Below, in pieces: positions 1-6,535 of a stretch of DNA of 11,053 nt. The first letter of the stretch is position 1. Each line of letters begins with the position of its first letter. The position numbers were made by a program, and so were the translations under genes. Under the pieces are notes generated by a model that did not search any database, was not told the DNA's origin, and worked only from the letters and a program-made list of their open reading frames with translations. This DNA is from Roseiarcus sp. (GTDB lineage: Bacteria; Pseudomonadota; Alphaproteobacteria; Rhizobiales; Beijerinckiaceae), in contig JASLHV010000275.1 of NCBI GenBank assembly GCA_030153205.1, positions 1 to 11,053 of the forward strand, read 5' to 3'.

Positions 1-1
1 C

Positions 2-592
2 GCCCTCGACGGACTGAAAACCAGTCCGGCCGATCTCGCGATCTTCGACATCAAGATGCCGCGGATGGATGGGATGGAGCTCTTGCGCCGCCTTCGGCAG
101 AAGTCCGATCTGCCGGTGATCTTCCTCACCTCGAAGGATGACGAGATCGACGAATTGTTCGGCCTGAAAATGGGCGCGGACGATTTCATCCGTAAGCCTT
201 TCTCGCAGCGGCTTTTGGTCGAGCGCGTTAAGGCGATTCTCCGCCGCGCCAATCCGAAAGAGGCGGCGGCGCAGAAGGAGAGCGAGGCCAAAATCCTCGA
301 GCGCGGCCTCCTTAAAATGGATCCCGAACGGCATACCTGCACTTGGAATAACGAGCCGGTGACGCTCACCGTCACCGAGTTTCTCATCCTGCAGGCGCTG
401 GCGACCCGGCCTGGCGTCGTCAAGAGCCGCAACGCTTTGATGGATGCGGCCTATGACGATCAGGTATATGTCGATGACCGGACGATCGACAGTCACATCA
501 AGCGGCTTCGCAAGAAGTTCAAGGCTGTGGAAAGCGAGTTCGAGATGATCGAGACGCTCTATGGCGTGGGCTACCGTTTCAAGGAAGCGTAA
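2..592 (+). CDS. chvI: ChvI-type response regulator, 5' truncated by the window edge
   Basis: OmpR/PhoB-family response regulator, the DNA-binding partner of the sensor kinase that follows. The frame is open from base 2, so the start codon lies before the window; 196 residues are visible out of about 235-240 usual for ChvI. The phospho-acceptor Asp is in IFDIKMPRMDG (codon 47-49). The switch Thr is in IFLTSKDD and the conserved Lys is in RKPFS. A winged-helix DNA-binding domain fills the C-terminal half, with the recognition-helix region around VDDRTIDSHIKRLRKKF and the typical ending GVGYRF. In Hyphomicrobiales ChvI controls envelope, acid-response and symbiosis or virulence genes. The assignment to ChvI rather than another OmpR-type regulator rests on the FGLKMGADDFIRKPFSQRLL segment and on the chvG-hprK neighbourhood. 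It ends 57 bp before the kinase gene and is probably cotranscribed with it. Confidence 0.9.
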   Translation, partial: ALDGLKTSPADLAIFDIKMPRMDGMELLRRLRQKSDLPVIFLTSKDDEIDELFGLKMGADDFIRKPFSQRLLVERVKAILRRANPKEAAAQKESEAKILERGLLKMDPERHTCTWNNEPVTLTVTEFLILQALATRPGVVKSRNALMDAAYDDQVYVDDRTIDSHIKRLRKKFKAVESEFEMIETLYGVGYRFKEA

Positions 593-649
593 AGTCGAAG
601 CCGCCGAGCCCGCTCGAAGGGTGAGACGGGCGAAGACCGAGGCGCGGCG

Positions 650-2464
650 ATGAGCACGGAAGCGCAGCGCGACACTTTGTCGACGACGCCGACGCGGCTG
701 TCGCGCGCCCGCTATCGCCTGCGCGCGCGCCAGCTTTGGCGCGGTTTCGTTTCGCGTTTCTCCTCCTCGCTCACGCGCCGCATCCTTGTCCTCAATCTCG
801 GCGGCCTTCTCGTCCTCGTCGTCGGCTTTTTGTACCTCAATCAGTTCCGCGCCGATATTATCGACGCCCGCGTGCAGAGCCTGCAGACCCAGGGCGAGAT
901 CATCGCCGCGGCAATCGCAGCGTCGGCGGCGGTCGAGACTGATACGATCACCATCGACCCTGAAAAGCTCCTGCAGCTTGCGCCGGGCGAAAGCTCGCCG
1001 CCCTCCGACGCCGACGATCAATCGATCGAATTTTCAATTAATCCGGAGCGTATCGGCCCGGTGCTTCGCCGCCTGGTGACGCCGACCAGGACGCGCGCGC
1101 GCATCTATGATCGCGACGGCTTCCTGCTTCTCGATTCGCGCGCGCTTTCATCGCGCGACACGATCGCCCATTCGGACCTGCCGAGCGCCCCGGCGTCGGA
1201 GGAGAATGCGATTTTCGAACGCGCCTGGAACGCGGTGAAAAAGCGTTTCGCGCCGATCGAGCAACACCCCGGCGGCGACGCGCGTCTCGGCGACGGCAAG
1301 ACGCCGCCGGAAGTCGCGAGCGCGCTGCTCAGCCATACGCAATCGGTCGTACGTTTGAATTCGGCCGGCGAGACGATCGTCTCCGTCGGCGTGCCGATCC
1401 AGCGACTGCGCGCCGTGCGCGGCGCGTTGCTTTTATCGACCCAAGGCGGCGATATCGACGCGATGATCGCCTCGGAGCGCTGGGCGATCCTGCGCATCTT
1501 TCTTGTTCTCGCCTCGGTCATGTTCGTACTTTCGGTGCTTCTCGCCGGCACGATCGCCGAACCTGTCCGCAAACTCGCCGAGGCCGCCGAGCGGGTGCGC
1601 CGCGGCATCAAGTCGCGCCAACAAATTCCGGACTTCACTAATCGCTCGGACGAAATTGGCCATCTTTCGGGCGCGCTGCGCGATATGACGCTCGCTCTCT
1701 ACAATCGGCTCGACGCGATCGAAAGTTTCGCCGCCGATGTAGCGCATGAATTGAAAAATCCCCTGACGTCCCTGCGCAGCGCCGTCGAAATCTTGCCACG
1801 CGTCCGCGAAGGCGCGTCCAAGGACCGCCTGCTCGACGTCATTCAGCACGATGTCCGCCGTCTCGATCGCCTGATCAGCGATATTTCCGATGCTTCGCGT
1901 CTGGATGCGGAATTGGCGCGCGCCGACACGGCCTGCGTCGATCTTGTCGCATTGTTGCAAGCGGTCGTCTCTATGGCTCAGGACAGCCCGCGCCGGCGCG
2001 AGGTCGGCATACGACTCAAGATCGAGGAGGCCAAAGGCGCCCCGCAACGCTTTCGCGTGATGGGTCACGATTCGCGCCTGGCGCAAGTGATGACCAATCT
2101 CATCGACAATGCGCGATCCTTCTCGGCCATCGGGGGCGAAGTGCGCGTGACGATGCGTCGTACGCGCGTGGAAGGCCAAGGCGAGCGCGTCGAAATCAGT
2201 GTCGAGGACGATGGGCCGGGCATCCCGTCCCACGCGCTCGAGCGGATTTTCGAGCGGTTTTATACCGACCGGCCCGAACAGGGGTTCGGCCAGAACTCCG
2301 GTCTTGGGCTTTCGATCTCGCGACAAATCGTCGAAGCGCATGGCGGACGGATTTGGGCGGAGAACCGTCCGCTTTCTGCGGCGGCGCAAACAACGGCAGG
2401 CGATAGTGAAAGCCGGCACGGCGCCGGCGCCCGCTTCACTTTGTCGCTCCCTGCCGTTCCGTGA
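650..2464 (+). CDS. chvG: ChvG-type membrane sensor histidine kinase
   Basis: 604-residue inner-membrane sensor kinase that should phosphorylate the preceding regulator. Visible parts in order: a basic cytoplasmic N-terminus (1-43); a first membrane segment at about 45-64; a periplasmic sensor region of about 210 residues; a second membrane segment at about 279-301; a HAMP linker to about 355; the phospho-acceptor helix with His366 in FAADVAHELKNPLTSLRSA; then the ATPase domain with N-box NLIDNA (483-488), G1 box EDDGPGIP (519-526) and G2 box NSGLGLSIS (549-557). Length and architecture match ChvG/ExoS. The ATG at 650 has a GAGG ribosome-binding site at 639-642, seven bases upstream. The stop codon overlaps the GTG start of hprK by four bases (GTGA), suggesting translational coupling. 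In rhizobia and Agrobacterium ChvG senses acid or envelope stress, usually together with a periplasmic repressor (ExoR) not seen here. Confidence 0.92.
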   Translation: MSTEAQRDTLSTTPTRLSRARYRLRARQLWRGFVSRFSSSLTRRILVLNLGGLLVLVVGFLYLNQFRADIIDARVQSLQTQGEIIAAAIAASAAVETDTITIDPEKLLQLAPGESSPPSDADDQSIEFSINPERIGPVLRRLVTPTRTRARIYDRDGFLLLDSRALSSRDTIAHSDLPSAPASEENAIFERAWNAVKKRFAPIEQHPGGDARLGDGKTPPEVASALLSHTQSVVRLNSAGETIVSVGVPIQRLRAVRGALLLSTQGGDIDAMIASERWAILRIFLVLASVMFVLSVLLAGTIAEPVRKLAEAAERVRRGIKSRQQIPDFTNRSDEIGHLSGALRDMTLALYNRLDAIESFAADVAHELKNPLTSLRSAVEILPRVREGASKDRLLDVIQHDVRRLDRLISDISDASRLDAELARADTACVDLVALLQAVVSMAQDSPRRREVGIRLKIEEAKGAPQRFRVMGHDSRLAQVMTNLIDNARSFSAIGGEVRVTMRRTRVEGQGERVEISVEDDGPGIPSHALERIFERFYTDRPEQGFGQNSGLGLSISRQIVEAHGGRIWAENRPLSAAAQTTAGDSESRHGAGARFTLSLPAVP

Positions 2465-2949
2465 GCGACGTCACGCCGGCAATTGGCGAAAATATTCACG
2501 CCAGCGCCGTCGTGATTGGCGAAGCGGGAATCATTATTCGGGGACGATCCGGACGCGGCAAAAGCGCTTTGGCCCTTGCGTTAATCTCGATGGCCTCGGA
2601 GCGCGGATTTTTCGCCCGTCTTGTCGGCGACGATCGCATCATCGCGCAACGGCGCGGCGATAAGATCTTGATTACTGGCGCGCTTGCGGTTCAAGGCATT
2701 ATCGAGCGCCGTGGCTTCGGCCTGGTAAAGGTCGAGTTCGAGTCGATCGCAGTGGCGCGGTTTGTCGTCGATTTACTCGATGAGAGCGAGGTTGCGGCGC
2801 GGATGCCGGAGGCGCAAGATGAGAGCGCCACGCTTCTGGGCGTGGAGCTGCCGCGTTTGGTTTTCGACGAATCCAGCTTGCCATTCGAGCGTGCGCGCGC
2901 CGTTCTCGCTGCGGTTGTCGACGGAGCGACAGTGACGACAAGTTTGTGA
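2461..2949 (+). CDS. hprK: HPr kinase/phosphorylase, short alphaproteobacterial form
   Basis: 162-residue HprK, containing only the C-terminal catalytic domain of the longer (about 310-residue) Firmicutes enzyme, as is usual in alphaproteobacteria. It phosphorylates a regulatory serine on HPr with ATP and may remove it again. The P-loop is GRSGRGKS (28-35). An LVGDDRI motif (about 54-60) follows, and IERRGFGLVKV corresponds to the HprK signature region. The GTG at 2461 overlaps the chvG stop by four bases, and no better start is visible because the N-terminal strand leads directly to the P-loop. Its target, HPr, is encoded two genes downstream (residue Ser68 of that protein). Context and motifs make the identification firm; whether it acts as kinase, phosphatase or both cannot be read from the sequence. 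Confidence 0.9.
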   Translation: MSDVTPAIGENIHASAVVIGEAGIIIRGRSGRGKSALALALISMASERGFFARLVGDDRIIAQRRGDKILITGALAVQGIIERRGFGLVKVEFESIAVARFVVDLLDESEVAARMPEAQDESATLLGVELPRLVFDESSLPFERARAVLAAVVDGATVTTSL

Positions 2950-3026
2950 CGACGATTGCTCATTTTGCTTGAATAATACGCCGCAGTGCACAAATATGCC
3001 GCGCTTTCGTTATGCCGAAGACGGCT

Positions 3027-3047
3027 GTCGGCGCGTTGGGCGCCGAC
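3027..3047 (+). promoter_or_regulatory. GC-rich hairpin upstream of the EIIA gene
   Basis: A perfect 8-bp stem (GTCGGCGC at 3027-3034, GCGCCGAC at 3040-3047) with a five-base loop is followed by TTTAG. It lies in the 118-bp gap between hprK and the EIIA start, 20 bp before the ATG. The T run is too short for a convincing terminator. It could attenuate read-through or structure the leader of the EIIA mRNA. I see no clear promoter in this gap. Confidence 0.45.
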
Positions 3048-3067
3048 TTTAGACCAACGGGTTGTTG

Positions 3068-3469
3068 ATGATTGGAATGGTCCTAGTGACCCACGGCCAA
3101 CTGGCGACTGGTTTTCGCGCCGCCTTGGAACATGTGGTTGGGCCACAATCGCAGTTCGAAACAATCGCGATCGGTCCTGAGGACGATATGGAGCAGCGCC
3201 GCGGCGACATATTGAGCGCGGTCTCTCGCGTTCAGGACGGCGGCGGCGTCGTTTTGCTCACCGACATGTTCGGCGGCACGCCTTCCAATCTCGCGATTTC
3301 GGTCATGGATGGCGGACGCGTCGAAGTGATCTGCGGGATCAATCTGCCGATGCTGATCAAACTCGCTTCCGTCCGAGAAACCGCCGACCTCGAACATGCG
3401 GTTGGCGAAGCGCGCGATGCGGGCCGCAAATACATTACTGTCGCCAGCAAAGTGTTGGCGGGAAAATGA
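3068..3469 (+). CDS. PTS EIIA component, mannose family (ManX/EIIA-Man-like)
   Basis: 133-residue cytoplasmic PTS protein of the EIIA-Man/fructose IIA fold. It accepts phosphate from HPr on His9 in the N-terminal motif MIGMVLVTHGQ, and has the family motif LTDMFGGTPSN and later ICGINLPML. No EIIB, EIIC or EIID genes are in view, so it probably serves in a regulatory relay, as in other alphaproteobacteria where chvIG-hprK is followed by this gene. I chose ATG 3068 because it puts the family's MIG start at residue 1; the frame also has TTG codons at 3062 and 3065. The ribosome-binding site is weak. The stop overlaps the HPr start by four bases (ATGA). Confidence 0.9.
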   Translation: MIGMVLVTHGQLATGFRAALEHVVGPQSQFETIAIGPEDDMEQRRGDILSAVSRVQDGGGVVLLTDMFGGTPSNLAISVMDGGRVEVICGINLPMLIKLASVRETADLEHAVGEARDAGRKYITVASKVLAGK

Positions 3470-3801
3470 GCGAGGCGGACGGTCAGGCGTCCGGCGACGA
3501 CGATTGCCCGCCGCCGCCGCAATTCGCCGGCGCCCGTGCACGTGAGATGCTCATCGTCAATCGCAAGGGCCTGCACGCCAGAGCGACGGCGAAATTCGTA
3601 CAATGCGTCGATCGTTTCGACGCCGAGATCAGAGTTACGCGTTGCGGCGAGACAGTCGGCGGCGATTCGATCATGGGCATTCTGACGCTCGGCGCCGCGA
3701 TGGGTTCGACGATCACCGTTTCGGCGAGCGGAACTGAGGCGGAAGCGGCTCTCGACGCGATCGAAGCGCTTGTCGCGAGCCGGTTCGGCGAAGACGAGTA
3801 G
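3466..3801 (+). CDS. HPr phosphocarrier protein with N-terminal extension
   Basis: 111-residue HPr-family protein. The active-site histidine is His37 in RKGLHARATAKF, which takes phosphate from enzyme I and passes it to EIIA. The regulatory serine for HprK is Ser68 in GGDSIMGILTLGA. The 31-residue spacing between them equals that of His15 and Ser46 in classical HPr. About 22 extra residues (acidic, then a PPPP run) precede the usual start, so the protein is longer than the typical 85-90 residues. An internal ATG at 3547 (Met28) would give the standard length, but the ATGA overlap with the EIIA gene favours the long form. Enzyme I is not encoded here. The stop codon is 23 bp from the convergent CoA-transferase gene. 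Confidence 0.9.
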   Translation: MSEADGQASGDDDCPPPPQFAGARAREMLIVNRKGLHARATAKFVQCVDRFDAEIRVTRCGETVGGDSIMGILTLGAAMGSTITVSASGTEAEAALDAIEALVASRFGEDE

Positions 3802-3824
3802 CCGGCGATTCTCTGTTCGTTCGC

Positions 3825-4472
3825 CTACGCCGCCAGCGCAACCTTGTAATCCGCCTCGGTCTTCGATCGTACCTCCGCCTCGGTGACGCCATCGGCGAGC
3901 TCGATCAGCTTCATGCCGCCGTGGCCGTGCTTGTCGATGGTGAAGACGCCGAGGTCGGTGATCACCATGTCGATGACGCCGACGCCAGTCAGGGGCAAAT
4001 TGCATTTATGGAGGAGCTTCGGCCCGTCCTTGGCTGAATGCTCCATGACGACGACCACTTTTTTCACGCCGGCGACGAGGTCCATCGCGCCGCCCATGCC
4101 TTTGACCATCTTGCCGGGAATCATCCAATTGGCGAGATCGCCGTTCTCGGCGACCTGCATCGCGCCGAGAATGGCAAGGTCGATATGGCCGCCGCGGATC
4201 ATGGCGAAAGAATCGGCGCTGGAGAAAAAGCTCGTCGTCGGCAATTCGGTGATCGTCTGCTTGCCGGCGTTGATGAGATCGGCGTCTTCCTCGCCTTCAT
4301 AGGGGAACGGCCCCATGCCGAGCATGCCGTTTTCGCTTTGCAGGACGACATTGACGCCGGGCGGAATGAAATTCGCCACCAGCGTTGGAATGCCGATGCC
4401 GAGATTGACGTAATATCCATCGCGCAGCTCCTTAGCGGCGCGGGCGGCCATTTGATCGCGAGTCCAGGGCAT
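3825..4472 (-). CDS. scoB: 3-oxoacid CoA-transferase subunit B
   Basis: 215-residue beta subunit of a class I CoA-transferase (succinyl-CoA:3-ketoacid/acetoacetate CoA-transferase type), which moves CoA from an acyl-CoA donor such as succinyl-CoA to a 3-oxo acid such as acetoacetate. The catalytic glutamate is Glu47 in QSENGMLGMGP, followed by the family motifs RGGHIDLAILGAMQV, GDLANWMIPGK and GMGGAMDLV. Length and ending fit the family. The ATG at 4472 has a GAGGT ribosome-binding site about 9 bases upstream. It lies downstream of the A subunit, separated by 82 bp, more than the usual small gap or overlap for these subunit pairs; the gap carries a palindromic repeat. Confidence 0.93.
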   Translation of the reverse strand: MPWTRDQMAARAAKELRDGYYVNLGIGIPTLVANFIPPGVNVVLQSENGMLGMGPFPYEGEEDADLINAGKQTITELPTTSFFSSADSFAMIRGGHIDLAILGAMQVAENGDLANWMIPGKMVKGMGGAMDLVAGVKKVVVVMEHSAKDGPKLLHKCNLPLTGVGVIDMVITDLGVFTIDKHGHGGMKLIELADGVTEAEVRSKTEADYKVALAA

Positions 4473-4498
4473 AGTTTCGTACCTCTAGGGAAGATGGC

Positions 4499-4528
4499 CG
4501 TCATTGCGAGCGAAGCGAAGCAATGACG
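4499..4528. repeat. Short palindromic intergenic repeat between scoA and scoB
   Basis: A 30-bp imperfect palindrome with 9-bp perfect arms CGTCATTGC (4499-4507) and GCAATGACG (4520-4528) around a GAGCGAAGCGAA core. It resembles interspersed palindromes common in alphaproteobacterial intergenic DNA. It sits in the mRNA between the two CoA-transferase subunits, where it would form a hairpin. Confidence 0.7.
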
Positions 4529-4554
4529 GGAGGGATCATTGAGTCTGTTCCGAC

Positions 4555-5268
4555 TTAAGCGGCCGCGCGCTTGCGCGTCGTGCGGTGTTCGATGACTTTG
4601 TCCTTCAACGCCACCGGCTTATGCACGATGCGCTGGATGAAAATTCCCGGCGTGTGAATCTGATCCGGATCGATTTCGCCCGGCTGCACCAGATTCTCGA
4701 CCTCGGCGATGGTGAGCTTGGCCGCCGTCGCCATATTCGGGTTAAAATTGCGCGCCGTCTTGCGGTAGACGAGATTGCCTTCCGTATCGGCCTTCCAGGC
4801 GTGGACGATGGCGATATCGGCGAAGAGGCCGCGCTCCATCACATAAGTCTCGCCGTCGAACTCCCGCGTCTCCTTGCCTTCGGCGATGACCGTGCCAACG
4901 CCGGTCTTGGTGAAAAAGGCGGGAATGCCGGCGCCGCCGGCGCGGATGCGCTCGGCCAATGTGCCTTGCGGATTGAATTCCAGCTCCAATTCGCCGGCGA
5001 GAAATTGCTGGGCGAAAAGCTTGTTCTCGCCGACATAGGACGAGATCATCTTCTTGATCTGCCGCGTCTCCAAGAGAATGCCGAGACCGCCGCCATCGAC
5101 GCCAGCGTTGTTCGAAATGAAGGTCAGGTTCTTCGCGCCCGACGTGCGGATCGCGTGGATCAGCGAATCGGGCACGCCGCAAACGCCGAAGCCGCCAGCC
5201 ATCAATGTCATGCCGTCCTTGATGACGTCCGCGATCGCATCGTCCGCGGTTTTGTACACTTTGCTCAT
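4555..5268 (-). CDS. scoA: 3-oxoacid CoA-transferase subunit A
   Basis: 237-residue alpha subunit that pairs with the B subunit encoded next. The N-terminal CoA-binding glycine-rich stretch is MAGGFGVCGVPDSLI (23-37), followed by NLTFISNNAG, GGLGILLE, LGTLAERIRAGGAGIPAFFT-type segments and YVMERGLFADIAIVHAWKAD, all typical of the family. I chose ATG 5268 (MSKVYKTADD), the usual family start, with GGGGA about 9 bases upstream; an upstream GTG at 5292 would add eight unsupported residues. A structured repeat ends 58 bp upstream of this start. The C-terminus is basic (HRTTRKRAAA). Together with the upstream BKACE gene it points to acetoacetate activation; use of another 3-oxo acid cannot be excluded. 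Confidence 0.92.
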   Translation of the reverse strand: MSKVYKTADDAIADVIKDGMTLMAGGFGVCGVPDSLIHAIRTSGAKNLTFISNNAGVDGGGLGILLETRQIKKMISSYVGENKLFAQQFLAGELELEFNPQGTLAERIRAGGAGIPAFFTKTGVGTVIAEGKETREFDGETYVMERGLFADIAIVHAWKADTEGNLVYRKTARNFNPNMATAAKLTIAEVENLVQPGEIDPDQIHTPGIFIQRIVHKPVALKDKVIEHRTTRKRAAA

Positions 5269-5301
5269 ACAGATGATCCCCGGTGAAGGCACAAAAAGAT
5301 T

Positions 5302-5317
5302 GCGCTGATTGCAGCGC
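5302..5317. repeat. Small hairpin between the R1 element and scoA
   Basis: Perfect 6-bp inverted repeat GCGCTG (5302-5307) and CAGCGC (5312-5317) with an ATTG loop, 34 bp before the scoA start codon. It could be a leader hairpin; its significance is uncertain. Confidence 0.35.
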
Positions 5318-5326
5318 TAAGACGCC

Positions 5327-5465
5327 ATTGATTGCATGGCGGCAATTATGCGCGGGAGGAATTTGAACTCAAGGACGACCCGCAGGGTGGCCGCCGGAGG
5401 CGGTGCGCTTCGCGCATCCTTGACTTCAAATTCCTCCTGCGCACCCGCTCCACCAGGCAAACAAT
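5327..5465. repeat. Structured self-complementary repeat, copy R1
   Basis: 139-bp element bounded by ATTG and CAAT. Outer arms 5327-5348 and 5444-5465 are partly complementary. Inner 27-base arms 5349-5375 and 5417-5443 pair along their length except for one C-C mismatch and one G-T pair. The enclosed 41 bases hold three hairpins with three-base loops: ACCC-gca-GGGT (5378-5388), CCGCC-gga-GGCGG (5391-5403) and TGCGC-ttc-GCGCA (5404-5416). It is clearly homologous to copy R2 at 6536-6675, in the same orientation; weaker similarity continues to about 5484. It lies between the BKACE and scoA genes and would be transcribed with them. No tRNA, transposase or coding sequence is recognisable. It may be a palindromic mobile repeat or a structured RNA element. 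Confidence 0.85.
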
Positions 5466-5511
5466 GAGGTAATCCGCTCTCATTTGCCATCTCTCGGCGG
5501 CAAGAGTTAGG

Positions 5512-6345
5512 TCACGCCCCCGCAAGACCAAGCATTTTTCGCGCCTCGCCCGTCGTCGCCGCGCGCGCGCCATGCCTCGCGCAGGCTGCGACCGCGACTT
5601 CGACCAGTTCGGCGTTGCTCCTGGCCAAGCGCTCCTTGGCGATGCGAATATTGTCCTCTAGGCCGGTGCGCAAGGCTTGGCCGCCGCGCGCGAGCACCCA
5701 TTCGATCACTTGGCCTTGAAAGCGGCCGATGCCGGCGGCGGTCCAGGTCGCCTTGGGGATCACGCGGCGGCTCTCTTCGAGCAGAATGTCGATGATCCGC
5801 TCTTCGCAGGGCAGCGCGTTTTTGACGCCGAGGACGAATTGCACATGCGGGCTGTCGCCGATGAGGCCGCGCTCGATGAGGCGGGCGGCGGCGTGGATAT
5901 GTGAGAGATCGAAGATTTCGATCTCCGGCTTGACCTTATGATCGCGCATCTTGGTCGCGAGGTCTTCGACCAGCGGCGGGGCGTTTTCATAGATGATCGA
6001 GGGAAAATTGACCGAGCCGGTGGCGAGCGAGGCCATATCCGGCGCGAGACTAAGCGGATTGCCGCGCGCGGCCTGGTCGCGCCCGCGACCGCCGGTCGAG
6101 AATTGCACGATCATGCCGGGGCAATGACGGCGCACGCCTTCCATCACCTGGCCGAACAAAGCCGGGTCAGAGGACGAGGTCTCGTCGGGGTTGCGGACAT
6201 GAATATGAACCAGCGTCGCACCGGCTTCGAAAGCCTCGTGCGTCGATTCAATCTGCTCGGCGGGCGTGACCGGGAGCGCAGGATTGTCCTTTTTGCGCGG
6301 GACGGAGCCGGTGATCGCGACGGCGATGACGACGGGCCGGGGCAT
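5512..6345 (-). CDS. Beta-keto acid cleavage enzyme (BKACE family, DUF849)
   Basis: 277-residue zinc-dependent TIM-barrel enzyme of the family named after 3-keto-5-aminohexanoate cleavage enzyme (Kce). Members condense a beta-keto acid with acetyl-CoA and release acetoacetate and a new CoA ester. The zinc ligands are visible: His47 and His49 in LVHIHVR, and Glu230 in TGLEDNIRI, matching the positions of Kce ligands His46, His48 and Glu230. Other family segments are AITGSVP, MIVQFSTGGRG, PEIEIFDLSHI and QFVLGVKNALP. The ATG at 6345 follows a CGGGAG ribosome-binding site. The substrate cannot be told from sequence, as the family covers many keto acids (lysine-derived, carnitine-derived and others). 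The CoA-transferase downstream on the same strand would convert the released acetoacetate into acetoacetyl-CoA. Confidence 0.92.
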   Translation of the reverse strand: MPRPVVIAVAITGSVPRKKDNPALPVTPAEQIESTHEAFEAGATLVHIHVRNPDETSSSDPALFGQVMEGVRRHCPGMIVQFSTGGRGRDQAARGNPLSLAPDMASLATGSVNFPSIIYENAPPLVEDLATKMRDHKVKPEIEIFDLSHIHAAARLIERGLIGDSPHVQFVLGVKNALPCEERIIDILLEESRRVIPKATWTAAGIGRFQGQVIEWVLARGGQALRTGLEDNIRIAKERLARSNAELVEVAVAACARHGARAATTGEARKMLGLAGA

Positions 6346-6503
6346 GGGTACTCCCGAGGATGGAGCGGCGCGCTTTGGATGCAGAAGGCGTTTGTCTTGA
6401 GGGTTTTAATGGATTGAGAGTGGGTTGGATAGGCGGGCGAGATTCACAAACATGCGGCACGGGCTCATTGACACGCCGCGTCCCGGCCCGCGCCGGCGGT
6501 CCG
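6346..6503. other. Intergenic DNA upstream of the BKACE gene, no gene seen
   Basis: This stretch should contain the promoter and leader of the BKACE gene. I could not identify a convincing -35/-10 pair on the minus strand. A TTGACA at 6469-6474 lies on the plus strand without a suitable -10 sequence. Short open frames here have no recognisable protein features. Confidence 0.5.
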
Positions 6504-6535
6504 GAAGAGCGCCGCTGGCTCAGCGGCAGCTCTTC
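6504..6535. repeat. Strong hairpin flush against the R2 element
   Basis: A 14-bp stem, GAAGAGC+GCCGCTG (6504-6517) with CAGCGGC+GCTCTTC (6521-6527 and 6529-6535), interrupted by a single bulged A, with a GCT loop. It ends at the base before R2 begins. It has no T run on either side, so it is not a typical terminator. It may belong to a larger composite element with R2. Confidence 0.7.

Noticed and set aside
1433..2419. Long minus-strand ORF of 328 codons inside chvG
   Set aside because: It is a shadow of the GC-rich sensor kinase gene, which has all kinase motifs in the plus frame; the antisense product has no recognisable domain.
3802..3824. Bidirectional terminator between HPr and scoB
   Set aside because: Only a 6-bp match (GGCGAA with TTCGCC) with a long loop and no T runs was found; too weak to call.
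5327..5465. tRNA or tmRNA-like gene in the R1 element
   Set aside because: The cloverleaf-like drawing has a 27-bp closing stem and three-base loops; there is no T-loop GGTTCGAATCC-type sequence, no anticodon-sized loop and no CCA-type end.
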